This document shows positions 32,888 through 40,733 of a stretch of DNA of 40,733 nt, piece after piece. This DNA comes from Burkholderiales bacterium. Its GTDB lineage: Bacteria; Pseudomonadota; Gammaproteobacteria; Burkholderiales; Burkholderiaceae_C. The notes below the pieces were generated by a model. The model was not told the DNA's origin and made no database searches. It was given only the letters and a program-made list of their open reading frames with translations. The number at the start of each line of letters is the position of its first letter. Within the stretch, counting starts at the first letter, position 1. The position numbers and the translations under genes are program-made. Where the stretch lies: positions 1-40,733 of the forward strand of contig JAECRO010000025.1 of assembly GCA_016000195.1 (NCBI GenBank), read 5' to 3'.

Positions 32888-34195
32888 TTAAATAGTTAAT
32901 TGCTGGTATGTCTCTGAGGTTTCTTGATGGAAGTTTTTAGTCGCTAGCTGTTTACTGGTGGCCGCACCTATCAGTGCCAGAACAAAAACAAGTGTCCAGC
33001 CTTCATCCTGGTTATACAGCATCGAATCAGTGAGACTGCTTAAAGAAAAAATCACAATGATTGCTTGATAACAGTGCCGTTCGACCTTGTTATTAACTTT
33101 TCGTGCATGCTTATAAGCCAGCATCAACATTGATACAAGCGCAACCAGGCCCAGTAAACCGTATTGAGAAAGAGCTGTGAGATACTCATTGTGCGTATGG
33201 CTGTGATTTTCGTTCGAGAACTGGTCTTGCGTCATTTCCAGGGTGTGTCGAAAAGCTCCCGCCCCTGCGCCTAACAGTTTGGATTCATTAAATAACTGAA
33301 GACTGATTTTCCAGTAATGCAGGCGAACACCTGCGCTGGTGGATGCATCATCTTTTTGGTAATATGCCTGTGTTTCACTAAATATTGATTCGATTCGGTT
33401 TTTTACGACATCAAGAGAGAAATAAGTAATTATGAGAAATCCGGAAATACACACCAAAACAAGTGAGCGAGCTCTTGGTGAGCGAATCTGTAAAAGTGCA
33501 AATAATATCAGTGAGGTGCTCAGACTCAGCAGTGCCATGCGCCCATAGATGAAAAAGACGATGTCAATGACGCAGATTAAAGCCAATAGCATGAGTAAAA
33601 AGCGATAACGTTTCCACTCGATTGCACAGCAAAGACATATAAAGCACAGTATGGAAACAAAGAACCCGTGCGCAATTTGGTTTCGCCAATAGACAAGGTT
33701 GGCGAAACCCTTGCTCGTGTGATCAATGCTGTACGCTTGGTTGGCAAACTGCTTTATGGGCAAGCGAAATAGCGTAGTCATACCGCTGCCATCTAAAATT
33801 GTGGGAAGCATCAGTATCGCCATGCCTGCGGCCAATGCAAACAAGATACCTAACCGTTTTTTTCTACTATCCAGCACGAACATCAGTGCGCCGACCATCA
33901 GAAGTTTTAGATATCTTGACACATCAACCCATGCCAAATTCATCGGAGCTATCGTATAGCTAAGGCTTATGACCGCCAGAAGACTTAACGCAGCAGCGCT
34001 CAAAAAAACTTTAGAGTTGCAGGCTACGCTGAGTTTTTTGCGCCATTCCCCTGACAGCAAGAAGCAGCAAAGAAAACCATACAAACCCAGGCGGAATAAT
34101 ACGCTGGACCAAGGCATGCCAAAAACCATAAGCCCAGTGCAAGCAAGCATGACTTGTTCGATATTTGGTTTTTGAGCAATAGTCTTTAAATTCAT
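32888..34195 (-). CDS. O-antigen ligase / polymerase family protein (WaaL-like)
   Basis: A 435-residue polytopic inner-membrane protein with about 11 hydrophobic segments and the Wzy_C domain: a large periplasmic loop with LLGAGAGAFRHTLE and H-S-H-T-H-N-E-Y-L-T-A-L-S-Q-Y-G-L-L-G, the histidine and glutamine region needed by ligases. WaaL joins O-antigen to lipid A-core at the periplasmic face. The gene is visibly AT-richer than its neighbours (many ATA/AAA codons), suggesting acquisition or fast evolution, common for O-antigen genes. A polymerase (Wzy) is the alternative. Confidence 0.85.
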   Translation of the reverse strand: MNLKTIAQKPNIEQVMLACTGLMVFGMPWSSVLFRLGLYGFLCCFLLSGEWRKKLSVACNSKVFLSAAALSLLAVISLSYTIAPMNLAWVDVSRYLKLLMVGALMFVLDSRKKRLGILFALAAGMAILMLPTILDGSGMTTLFRLPIKQFANQAYSIDHTSKGFANLVYWRNQIAHGFFVSILCFICLCCAIEWKRYRFLLMLLALICVIDIVFFIYGRMALLSLSTSLILFALLQIRSPRARSLVLVCISGFLIITYFSLDVVKNRIESIFSETQAYYQKDDASTSAGVRLHYWKISLQLFNESKLLGAGAGAFRHTLEMTQDQFSNENHSHTHNEYLTALSQYGLLGLVALVSMLMLAYKHARKVNNKVERHCYQAIIVIFSLSSLTDSMLYNQDEGWTLVFVLALIGAATSKQLATKNFHQETSETYQQLTI

Positions 34196-34339
34196 TGACT
34201 TGATTGATGTTGTTCATGCATGTACTGAACTAAGGGAAGTAAAAATTACAAAAGCATCGTTTTAGGATTTATGGTTATGTCCCACCAACGCAACTCTGCG
34301 GATCGCTCCAACCGGTGCTCAAGGTGTTTTTTCTCGGAG

Positions 34340-34790
34340 CTACAAAGCTTGACACCCTTCTCGTAGCTCGATGGCGTTGTATTTGCTGCGATAGGGCGGG
34401 TAGTAAACCCGTCGCGCACACAGCCCCGTCAGATCCGCAAACTCTGTCATGCGCTGAAGGAATTGACTGCGCCGTCCATTGCATTCCGGTCCGTTGTCCA
34501 AATTAATCACAAGCTGCTTGAGTCCTGTCAGTTCTGGCTTTCTGTCAGCAGCTTGGGGTGCTTGTCTTCGGTTTTTGGCTTGCCTCGGGCGCTGATGTCA
34601 TTGACGCAGGCAATGCCTGTTTGATGTTCATGAATGCCCAATTCAACGGAGCTTCGATTCCAGCCAAACACACCTTCGGCCACCCTCTGCTTGCCATCGA
34701 GCAACGCCACCATCTCCATCGACACCCCGTTGCGCTCCAGTGTGCTTGTCTTCATACGCAGCAACTCCGTCTGTGCAAAATGAAGACATC
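34340..34790 (-). pseudogene. Decayed ISAzo13-family transposase
   Basis: Two fragments of a DDE transposase on the minus strand. The first, ending at 34528, reads M-E-M-V-A-L-L-D-G-K-Q-R, G-W-N-R-S-S-V-E-L-G-I-H-E and S-A-R-G-K-P-K-T-E-D-K-H-P. The second, about 34512-34340, reads L-I-N-L-D-N-G-P-E-C-N-G-R-R and V-Y-Y-P-P-Y-R-S-K-Y-N-A-I-E, the catalytic C-terminal part. The middle 200 or so residues and the end after the I-E-R-C-W-G region are missing. I see no clear terminal inverted repeats. It separates waaL from the GT9 gene. Confidence 0.75.
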
Positions 34791-34821
34791 ATAAATGGCG
34801 CTTTAGTATTTACCGCCTCCC

Positions 34822-35943
34822 TTACATCGATATCAGTCCAGCTTTGCATTGGTCCGCCAAGATTTCGATGGAACTCCTTACGATAGCATCGACCGTAATG
34901 TCACTGACCGAATTGGTGGCTGACTGCAGGGCAGACTGAAGATGCGTACCAGAAATCCGCCAGCGAGGATCGACTTCTGCATGAAAAAGTGACACCAGCT
35001 TGGTTTGTGTTGTTGCACCCAAATGCATCAGACCGCCATCCGCTGCGATGAATAAATCCTGCTGCTCTATCAGCCTGCGGCATTCGGTAAGATCTGTTTT
35101 ATTGACTTGATTGGTGACTTTGCGCGTATCAGTGAACTTGCTCATGAACGCTTGGGCAACCTCGACAGCATTGCCTGAACCTAACAAGGTTAGTTCGATC
35201 TTTTTATCGCTTTGGATCAGTGCTTCGGCCACAGCAAGCCAGTTGTTGTAGGTACGCGATTTATCAACCCCGCCAAGGGCAAGAGCAATTTTTGTGATGT
35301 CCTTGCAATCGGCCGGGTGGCTGGAAAGCGGAGCAAGCTTTTGCTGTTGATGTTGCGCGAACTCCAATTCCGTTGCCTCATACCCAAGAAGATCTATGAT
35401 CCGTTGGGTTGCAAATTTTCCTCTGTGAAATTCGGGACCGGTGTAAAAGCCATGCATTGACACCCAAGCCAGGTTTGATACCAGGCGGGACTTGTGCCTC
35501 AGCGACCTGCCTTTGTGACTCGGCACTATGACAAAATCATAATTTTGGCTCGCAATCATTTGTGGATCGTCATACACCCGCTCAAGCCAGGGGTCGCCGT
35601 TGAACATCGCTGCGAGGTGAGTATCAGTGTAAAGGTCGATGCCAAATCCCTGCTTTTGTAACAAGCTGCGTGGCGCTAAATCCATAAGCGCATCGCCAAT
35701 CTGTGGGATGCCTTTATAAATCCACAAGCCTTTCTTCCAGCTGGGATCAATTTGATCACTCAAATGCTTTTTTTGCCCAGACAATGCAAACTGCACCTGT
35801 CGGCGGAAATGCCGCCATCCCAGTTTTTCGTAACCCTGATCATGAAGGTAATTTTCATCGTTGCTGTCTACCCCCAAAGACAAAGGTTGTGTGGTGGAGC
35901 TTAAAGCCTGTTTTTTCAGCCAATTGCTGTATCGGCTGATCAT
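34822..35943 (-). CDS. GT9 family glycosyltransferase (heptosyltransferase-like)
   Basis: A 373-residue GT-B fold protein. The C-terminal half has ITKIALALGGVDKSRTYNNWLAVAEAL (the GT9 donor-binding pattern) and DLFIAADGGLMHLGATTQTKLVSLF, close to the ADP-heptose site of WaaC/WaaF. N-terminal GLWIYKGIPQIGDALMDL fits the family glycine-rich start. Transfer of heptose or another sugar to the LPS core is likely. The exact sugar is not decided. The ATG 35943 is 72 bases from the divergent glycosyltransferase gene. Confidence 0.85.
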   Translation of the reverse strand: MISRYSNWLKKQALSSTTQPLSLGVDSNDENYLHDQGYEKLGWRHFRRQVQFALSGQKKHLSDQIDPSWKKGLWIYKGIPQIGDALMDLAPRSLLQKQGFGIDLYTDTHLAAMFNGDPWLERVYDDPQMIASQNYDFVIVPSHKGRSLRHKSRLVSNLAWVSMHGFYTGPEFHRGKFATQRIIDLLGYEATELEFAQHQQQKLAPLSSHPADCKDITKIALALGGVDKSRTYNNWLAVAEALIQSDKKIELTLLGSGNAVEVAQAFMSKFTDTRKVTNQVNKTDLTECRRLIEQQDLFIAADGGLMHLGATTQTKLVSLFHAEVDPRWRISGTHLQSALQSATNSVSDITVDAIVRSSIEILADQCKAGLISM

Positions 35944-36015
35944 TTCTGTGTACCCATAAAAAGAGAGTCCCGTGTCAATATCTACGACGACGAATGGTGA
36001 ATTGCCAATTTTTTC

Positions 36016-36789
36016 ATGAAGCTCTCAGCCTTACTGATCGTCTCCAACGAAGCGTCCAACCTTGAGGCCTGCATTCAATCCGTTTCATGGGCAGACGAGT
36101 GTGTGGTCCTGGAGCATGGCAGCACTGACAACACCGTTGAAATTGCCGGGCGTTTGGACGTGAAATTTTCGCAGACACCAGACTGGCCAGGTTTTGGCCC
36201 ACAGAAAAACCGGGCACTCGATGCTGCCAGCGGGGACTGGATACTGTCCATTGATGCTGATGAGCGTGTTACGCCAGCATTGGCGCTCGAGATCAAGGAT
36301 GCCCTGAAGTGCGCCAACGTCACCGGCCAGAGAGTCGCTTTCGAAATCCCACGGAGAACCCAGTTTTGTGGGACATGGATTCGTCATTGCGGCTGGACTC
36401 CCGATCATGTGCTGAGGTTGTTCAAACGCGATGAGGGGCGCTTTAGTAATGACAAGGTCCATGAAAAAGTGCTTTTGACGCGGGCTGACACTAAAGTTGT
36501 ACGCTTGAAAAATCCGCTTTTACACTACAGCTATCCATCATCAGATCACTATTGGCGCAAGCTTCAACACTATAGTCAGGAGTGGGCTCGCCAGCGTTAT
36601 GCACGCGGGCAGACTGCTACGATGACCCGTGCAGCATTGGCCGCCGTAGCAGCTTTTCTTCGCAGTTACGTGTTCCGACTGGGCTTCCTGGATGGTGCCA
36701 TGGGCTTCGCGGTTTGCACCATGCAGGCCCAGTCAGCATTTGGAAAATATTTCGAGTTGTATTGTTTAGGTCGTAAGAATGAAAAATGA
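36016..36789 (+). CDS. WaaE/KdtX-like LPS core glycosyltransferase (GT2)
   Basis: A 257-residue GT-A protein: LSALLIVSNEASNLEACIQSVSWADECVVLEHGSTDNTVEIA, the D-x-D region I-L-S-I-D-A-D-E-R-V near residue 80, and TWIRHCGWTPDHVLRLFKRDEGRF with V-H-E-K-V, all features of the WaaE family that adds a glucose to the inner core. The usual V-D-S-G-S-T-D is changed to L-E-H-G-S-T-D. The last 11 bases overlap tolB, so tolB is translated from the same message. Confidence 0.87.
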   Translation: MKLSALLIVSNEASNLEACIQSVSWADECVVLEHGSTDNTVEIAGRLDVKFSQTPDWPGFGPQKNRALDAASGDWILSIDADERVTPALALEIKDALKCANVTGQRVAFEIPRRTQFCGTWIRHCGWTPDHVLRLFKRDEGRFSNDKVHEKVLLTRADTKVVRLKNPLLHYSYPSSDHYWRKLQHYSQEWARQRYARGQTATMTRAALAAVAAFLRSYVFRLGFLDGAMGFAVCTMQAQSAFGKYFELYCLGRKNEK

Positions 36790-38089
36790 TTTTTCTCCCC
36801 GGGAATTTCTCAAACGCAGAACTACTCTCAAAGTCCTGGCTGGAGCAGGAGTGTTTGCAAACTGCGTCGGCTATGCGCTGGCCCAGTTTCGCGTGGAAGT
36901 GTCGGGCGTTGGCATGACTCAGTTGCCCATCGCCATCGCGCCCTTCAGGGGTGAAGCGCAATCGCCACAAAAAATCGGCAGCATCGTCAAGGCCGATCTT
37001 GAGCGAAGCGGCATGTTTCGCGGTGTTGACGCTGCGGGTGTCGTGGCAGATGAAAACACCCGTCCCGACCTGGCAAGCTGGCGGCAAAAAGGCGCCGATG
37101 CGATGGTGACCGGCAGTGTTTCACCGCTTGCTGACGGACGTTTTGATGTTCGTCTCCGCTTGTGGGACGTTGTGCGCGAGCAGGATCTTGGCGGCCAGAG
37201 CTACACCGTCACAAAATCCGACCTGCGCCTGTCTGCGCACCGGGTGTCTGATTTTGTGTACGAAAAGCTGACGGGTGAAAAGGGGATTTTTTCCACGCGG
37301 ATTGCCTATGTGACCAAGGCAGGCCAGCGCTACACCCTGTGGGTGGCTGACTCTGATGGAGAAAGTGCCCAGTCAGCCCTGGCAAGTCCTGAACCCATCA
37401 TTTCTCCAGCATGGTCGCCCAGTGGCGCCCAATTGGCCTATGTGTCCTTTGAGTCCCGCAAGCCAGTGATTTATTCGCACGATGTGGCGACTGGAAAGCG
37501 GCGATTGCTGGCAAATTTCCGGGGCTCCAACAGTGCGCCTGCCTGGTCTCCAGACGGCCGCCAGCTGGTTGCCACACTGAGCCAGGCGGGCGGCTCGCAA
37601 ATTTACTCAATCGGCCTGAATGGCGGTGATCCGAAGCGGCTGACACAGTCATCCAGCATTGATACCGAGCCGGCATTTTCCCCGGATGGCCGTTTGATTT
37701 ATTTTGTCAGCGACCGGGGCGGTTCACCACAGATTTACCGAATGAGCCCTGCGGGCGGCAATGCAGAAAGAGTTACCTTTACAGGTAGCTACAACATATC
37801 GCCGGCCATCAGTCCTGATGGGCGATGGCTGGCTTATGTTTCCAGGGTTGGCGGTGGATTCAAGCTGCATCTCATGGAACTCTCCACCGGAACGGTTACG
37901 TCGATCACCGATACTTCTGCCGATGAAAGCCCGAGTTTTGCCCCGAACAGCCGCCTGATTGTTTATGCCACCCAGCAGCAGGGCAAGGAAGCACTGATGA
38001 CAACCACGCTGGACGGCAAGATAAAAGCACGTTTGTCCGGAGCAGGCGGTGATATCCGCGAGCCTGACTGGGGTCCGTTCCAGCGATAA
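36779..38089 (+). CDS. tolB: Tol-Pal system periplasmic protein TolB
   Basis: A 436-residue periplasmic beta-propeller protein that links the Tol energy complex to Pal in outer-membrane constriction at division. After the signal region comes the TolB N-terminal domain (FRVEVSGVGMTQLPIAIAPF), then five or six WSPDG/FSPDG propeller repeats (P-A-W-S-P, S-P-D-G-R). The signal peptide contains K-R-R-T-T-L-K-V-L-A-G, resembling a twin-arginine motif, ending near ALA-Q. The gene starts inside the end of the glycosyltransferase gene. tolQRA are not in the window. Confidence 0.94.
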   Translation: MKNDFSPREFLKRRTTLKVLAGAGVFANCVGYALAQFRVEVSGVGMTQLPIAIAPFRGEAQSPQKIGSIVKADLERSGMFRGVDAAGVVADENTRPDLASWRQKGADAMVTGSVSPLADGRFDVRLRLWDVVREQDLGGQSYTVTKSDLRLSAHRVSDFVYEKLTGEKGIFSTRIAYVTKAGQRYTLWVADSDGESAQSALASPEPIISPAWSPSGAQLAYVSFESRKPVIYSHDVATGKRRLLANFRGSNSAPAWSPDGRQLVATLSQAGGSQIYSIGLNGGDPKRLTQSSSIDTEPAFSPDGRLIYFVSDRGGSPQIYRMSPAGGNAERVTFTGSYNISPAISPDGRWLAYVSRVGGGFKLHLMELSTGTVTSITDTSADESPSFAPNSRLIVYATQQQGKEALMTTTLDGKIKARLSGAGGDIREPDWGPFQR

Positions 38090-38134
38090 GCAATAATTCC
38101 AGCATCTATATTTTTTGTTCAGCAGGGGTAATCA

Positions 38135-38674
38135 ATGAAACGCTTTTTATCTTCCATCATCTCGTCTCTCGTCCTTGCGGCCACACTGGTGGCCTGCGGT
38201 TCCAATGTCAAACTGCAGGATGTACCGGTTGAAGACAGATCAGCAAGCTCCTCGCAGGCAGACGCAGATGCTGCAGCGGCGGCCAGCAGAGGTGTGGCTC
38301 CCGTGCAAATTGGTGCATCCGATGCTTCCATTGCAGGGCCTGCCAATACCGCAAAAATTATTTATTTTGACTTTGACAGCTATGTGGTCAAACCAGAATT
38401 CCAGAGCGTCATTGAAGCGCATGCCCGGTACCTGACGGCAAACAAATCACGCAAGATGGCGATTGAAGGGCATACAGACGAAGTCGGCGGCCGGGAATAC
38501 AACCTGGCGCTGGGGCAAAAGCGTGCTGAAGCGGTGCGCCGTGCCTTGGGTCTGCTGGGCGTAACCGACTCCCAGGTTGAAGCCGTCAGCTTTGGCAAGG
38601 AAAAACCTGCAGTTCCGGGGCTTGATGAAGCGTCCATGGCAAAGAACCGCCGCGCTGAAATCAATTACCGTTAA
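38135..38674 (+). CDS. pal: Peptidoglycan-associated lipoprotein Pal
   Basis: An outer-membrane lipoprotein of 179 residues. The lipobox is L-V-A-C with the lipidated cysteine near residue 21. A flexible Ala/Ser-rich linker follows, then the OmpA-like domain with IYFDFDSYVVKPEF and the peptidoglycan-binding G-H-T-D-E-V-G-G-R-E-Y-N-L-A-L-G-Q-K-R-A block. It binds TolB and peptidoglycan. It follows tolB by 45 bases with AGGGG before the ATG. Confidence 0.95.
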   Translation: MKRFLSSIISSLVLAATLVACGSNVKLQDVPVEDRSASSSQADADAAAAASRGVAPVQIGASDASIAGPANTAKIIYFDFDSYVVKPEFQSVIEAHARYLTANKSRKMAIEGHTDEVGGREYNLALGQKRAEAVRRALGLLGVTDSQVEAVSFGKEKPAVPGLDEASMAKNRRAEINYR

Positions 38675-38689
38675 GCGGGCAGGCCCACT

Positions 38690-39451
38690 GTGAAAACATT
38701 CAGGCTTGTCAGTGCTATTGGGGCTTGCGTGCTGGCATTCAGTGCCAACGCCGCCTTGTTTGAAGACGATGAGGCGCGTAGAGCCATCCTCGATTTGCGG
38801 CAAAAAGTCGATATTTCCCAGCAGCGGATGACGGAAGAGCTGCGCAAAGCCAATGAAGACAATACCCAGCTTCGCCGCAGCCTGCTGGACTTGTCCAATC
38901 AAATTGAATCCCTGCGCAACGAAATGGCAACATTGCGTGGGCAAAACGAGCAGTTGACCCGAGGCATCACCGACGTGCAGCGGACGCAAAAAGATATCAC
39001 GCAAGGGGTCGATGAGCGCTTGCGAAAGGTCGAACCTAGCAAGGTTTCCGTGGATGGTAGGGAGTTTGCGGCAGAGTCTGCTGAAAAGCAGGAATTTGAA
39101 GCTGCTCTGGCGACCCTTCGAAAGGGCGAGTTTGCGGCTGCCCAAACCAGCTTCACGGCTTTCACCAAGCGTTACCCGCAGAGCGGATACAAATCATCAG
39201 CCTTGTTCTGGCTGGCCAATGCTCAATATGCCTTGCGCGACTACAAGTCTGCGGTAAATAACTTTCGTACCGTTGCAAGTGCTGACCCCGAACATGTGCG
39301 GGCACCTGAAGCTCTTTTGTCCATGGCAAATTGCCAGATTGAACTTAAAGATGCCAAGTCGGCGCGCAAAACCCTGGAAGAACTTGTAAAGGCCTATCCA
39401 CAGTCCGAGGCTGCGTCTGTCGCCAAGGAACGTCTGTCAAAACTGAAGTAG
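38690..39451 (+). CDS. cpoB: Cell division coordinator CpoB (YbgF)
   Basis: A 253-residue periplasmic protein. Signal peptide (ends S-A-N-A-A near residue 23), an N-terminal trimerising coiled coil (about 30-110), then TPR-like repeats: EFEAALATLRKGEFAAAQTSFTAF, Y-P-Q-S-G-Y-K-S-S-A-L-F-W-L-A-N-A-Q-Y, VNNFRTVAS and ARKTLEELVKAYPQSEA. CpoB ties Tol-Pal to peptidoglycan synthesis at the septum. It starts at GTG 38690, 15 bases after pal. Confidence 0.93.
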   Translation: MKTFRLVSAIGACVLAFSANAALFEDDEARRAILDLRQKVDISQQRMTEELRKANEDNTQLRRSLLDLSNQIESLRNEMATLRGQNEQLTRGITDVQRTQKDITQGVDERLRKVEPSKVSVDGREFAAESAEKQEFEAALATLRKGEFAAAQTSFTAFTKRYPQSGYKSSALFWLANAQYALRDYKSAVNNFRTVASADPEHVRAPEALLSMANCQIELKDAKSARKTLEELVKAYPQSEAASVAKERLSKLK

Positions 39452-39476
39452 CCGATAAATTTTGTACGAATAACAC

Positions 39477-40310
39477 ATGACATTTGAATCCCATCTGACG
39501 GCTCCTGACCTTGGACGCCGCTTTGGAGGGCTTGCACGTTTGTACGGAGCAGCCGGTGCCGAGCGTATTCGAAATGCACATATTGTGGTGGTCGGTCTGG
39601 GGGGCGTAGGCTCGTGGGCTGCCGAGGCTGTGGCGCGTAGCGGTGTGGCTCGCCTGACATTAATCGACCTTGACCATGTTGCCGAATCCAATATCAACCG
39701 ACAGGTCCACGCGCTCGATACCACTGTGGGGCAAGCCAAGGTGCAAGCCATGCGCGAACGCATTGCGCACATCAATCCGGATTGCCGCGTGGACTGCATT
39801 GAGGATTTTGTTGACGCGGCAAACTGGCCAGGACTTTTTTCGCCCGATATTCGTTTTGATCACAAGCATCTGGCTGTCATTGATGCTTGTGATCAGGTAA
39901 GAGCCAAAACCGCAATGGCAGCATGGGCCATCAAAAACAAGGCTATTTTGATCAGTGTGGGTGCTGCTGGAGGAAAACGGCTTGCCCACCGCGTGGATAT
40001 TGACGACCTGTCGACCGTCACGCACGACCCTTTGCTGGCACAGATGCGTTATCGCTTACGCAAAGAACACGAGGCAGCCCGTCTCGGCAAGATGAATGTG
40101 ATGTGTGTGTTCAGCCGCGAGTCCGTCGCGAAACCTTCCGCTGCAGTTGATATGGTCTCCCATGCCGCTCCTAGCGAGAAAACTGCGGAGCAACTGTCTA
40201 CCCTGTCAGATGGAAGTCTCAATTGTCACGGGTACGGCTCGGTCGTTAGCGTTACATCGACATTTGGAATGTGCGCTGCAAGTTGGGTGTTGGATAAAAT
40301 TGCCGGTTGA
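39477..40310 (+). CDS. tcdA: tRNA threonylcarbamoyladenosine dehydratase TcdA (CsdL)
   Basis: A 277-residue E1/ThiF-like enzyme that uses ATP to convert t6A37 in tRNA to its cyclic form ct6A. ATP-binding G-L-G-G-V-G-S-W-A-A-E-A near residue 40, D-L-D-x-V-x-x-S-N-I-N-R-Q (70-82), and the family D-A-C-D-Q-V-R-A-K and C-H-G-Y-G-S-V-V-S-V-T blocks are seen. It follows cpoB by 25 bases and precedes two tRNA-Lys genes. Lys(TTT) is itself among the t6A-modified tRNAs, a pleasing but possibly chance neighbourhood. Confidence 0.93.
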   Translation: MTFESHLTAPDLGRRFGGLARLYGAAGAERIRNAHIVVVGLGGVGSWAAEAVARSGVARLTLIDLDHVAESNINRQVHALDTTVGQAKVQAMRERIAHINPDCRVDCIEDFVDAANWPGLFSPDIRFDHKHLAVIDACDQVRAKTAMAAWAIKNKAILISVGAAGGKRLAHRVDIDDLSTVTHDPLLAQMRYRLRKEHEAARLGKMNVMCVFSRESVAKPSAAVDMVSHAAPSEKTAEQLSTLSDGSLNCHGYGSVVSVTSTFGMCAASWVLDKIAG

Positions 40311-40336
40311 TCTAGAAAAGCTTCTTAAAAGGACGC

Positions 40337-40342
40337 TATAAT
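40337..40342 (+). promoter_or_regulatory. Probable -10 box of the tRNA-Lys operon
   Basis: A perfect TATAAT 47 bases before the first tRNA. The best -35 match is not clear (TTGATC at 40307-40312 is too far away at 24 bases), so only the -10 element is proposed. Confidence 0.55.
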
Positions 40343-40388
40343 TTGAGGCTGTTCTGTAACAACGCAGTTCAGTCAAGATGAAAATCTT

Positions 40389-40464
40389 GGGACGTTAGCT
40401 CAGTTGGTAGAGCAGCGGACTTTTAATCCGTTTGTCGTGGGTTCGACCCCCGCACGTCCCACCA
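40389..40464 (+). tRNA. tRNA-Lys (anticodon TTT)
   Basis: A 76-base cloverleaf with acceptor GGGACGT/ACGTCCC, D arm GCTC-AGTTGGTA-GAGC, anticodon loop CTTTTAA giving anticodon TTT, T arm GTGGG-TTCGACC-CCCGC, and an encoded CCA end (40462-40464). Confidence 0.97.
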
Positions 40465-40474
40465 AATTTTATTT

Positions 40475-40550
40475 GGGTTCTTAGCTCAGCTGGTAGAGCA
40501 GCGGACTCTTAATCCGTAGGTCGAGAGTTCGAATCTCTCAGAACCCACCA
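40475..40550 (+). tRNA. tRNA-Lys (anticodon CTT)
   Basis: A 76-base cloverleaf with acceptor GGGTTCT/AGAACCC, D arm GCTC-AGCTGGTA-GAGC, anticodon loop CTCTTAA giving anticodon CTT, T arm GAGAG-TTCGAAT-CTCTC, and encoded CCA. Ten bases behind tRNA-Lys(TTT), so probably one transcript reading AAA and AAG codons. Confidence 0.97.
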
Positions 40551-40571
40551 GACAAGCCCTTACAGGCATTG

Positions 40572-40606
40572 AAAACCCCGCTATCAATTTGGTAGTGGGG
40601 TTTTTT
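40572..40606 (+). terminator. Rho-independent terminator of the tRNA-Lys genes
   Basis: AAAACCCCGCTA pairs with TAGTGGGGTTTT across a nine-base loop (one G-T pair), followed by T residues. It lies 21 bases past the second tRNA. Confidence 0.88.
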
Positions 40607-40619
40607 CTTGTCTGTCGCT

Positions 40620-40639
40620 TGTAGGCAATCTGTAGGCAA
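40620..40639. repeat. Tandem 9-base repeat downstream of tRNA-Lys(CTT)
   Basis: TGTAGGCAA occurs at 40620-40628 and again at 40631-40639, an 11-base period (one helical turn). Short tandem sites of this kind behind a tRNA 3' end are typical of integrase arm sites of tRNA-targeting elements. The sequence after 40640 shows no gene within the window. Confidence 0.5.
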
Positions 40640-40733
40640 ATTTCCCAAATGCAGAGCAGCATGACCAGCAGGCCAGACAAAAACGTAACCGTCCGACGGA
40701 TACCATTCTTGCGCGGGAGTGATGGGCCGGGCA

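Noticed and set aside
40486..40680. 64-residue minus-strand open frame ending in the tRNA
   Set aside because: Its C-terminus (F-E-L-S-T-Y-G-L-R) is merely the antisense translation of tRNA-Lys, a common false gene call.

Overview
The window reads as a stretch of chromosome from a high-GC betaproteobacterium of the Comamonadaceae. The gene families and order (cys assimilation operon, ssuADCBF, mnmC, yggX, tol-pal, paired tRNA-Lys genes) suggest something close to Polaromonas. So does a short interspersed element with the core AGCTAT-A/T-rich-ATAG, of which I find eight copies. This assignment rests on recognition of families, not on a search.

Left part (1-16300), sulfur. On the minus strand, a probable sulfite/sulfate permease (TauE/SafE), cysI, a DUF934 gene, cysH (APS-reductase type), cysD and cysN form a tight operon with ATGA/TGATG overlaps. 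It is followed downstream by fdxA and a ferredoxin-NADP reductase, which could supply CysI with electrons because no cysJ is present. After mnmC and yggX (minus), the plus strand carries an orphan sulfate-binding protein gene and then ssuA-ssuD-ssuC-ssuB-ssuF for alkanesulfonate uptake and desulfonation. Together these cover import of inorganic or organic sulfur and reduction to sulfide. No ssuE, cysC, cysJ or sulfate permease/ATPase gene is in the window.

Middle (16300-29900), accessory and decaying DNA. It holds two overlapping small genes of unknown function (one with a 12-alanine run), DUF6172, an rhlE-type helicase, a cation efflux gene, a 54-residue membrane protein, a surface-adhesin-E-like secreted protein, a YciH/SUI1 homologue, DUF3820, an amino-acid ABC ATPase and permease, and a DUF2726 protein. 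Gene wreckage lies between them: CoA-transferase, DsbA-like and YihY/BrkB-like fragments and unidentified coding-like pieces. The clearest functional unit here is a haem operon, SHP (DUF1924)-diheme cytochrome c-cytochrome b561-QseB/QseC-like two-component system, with a PmrA/QseB-box-like repeat upstream.

Right part (29900-40733), cell envelope and tRNA. An LPS block (glycosyltransferase, MsbA-type exporter, O-antigen ligase, GT9 glycosyltransferase) on the minus strand contains a decayed ISAzo13-family transposase. A WaaE-like glycosyltransferase on the plus strand overlaps tolB and is followed by pal and cpoB, without tolQRA. tcdA, tRNA-Lys(TTT), tRNA-Lys(CTT) and a terminator close the window. 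Tandem 9-bp repeats after the second tRNA hint at an integration site.

The most unusual signal is the interspersed repeat. Two copies have become the start codon and N-terminal codons of cysN and of the DUF934 gene in the same reading frame, and a third appears to supply the ribosome binding site of ssuB.
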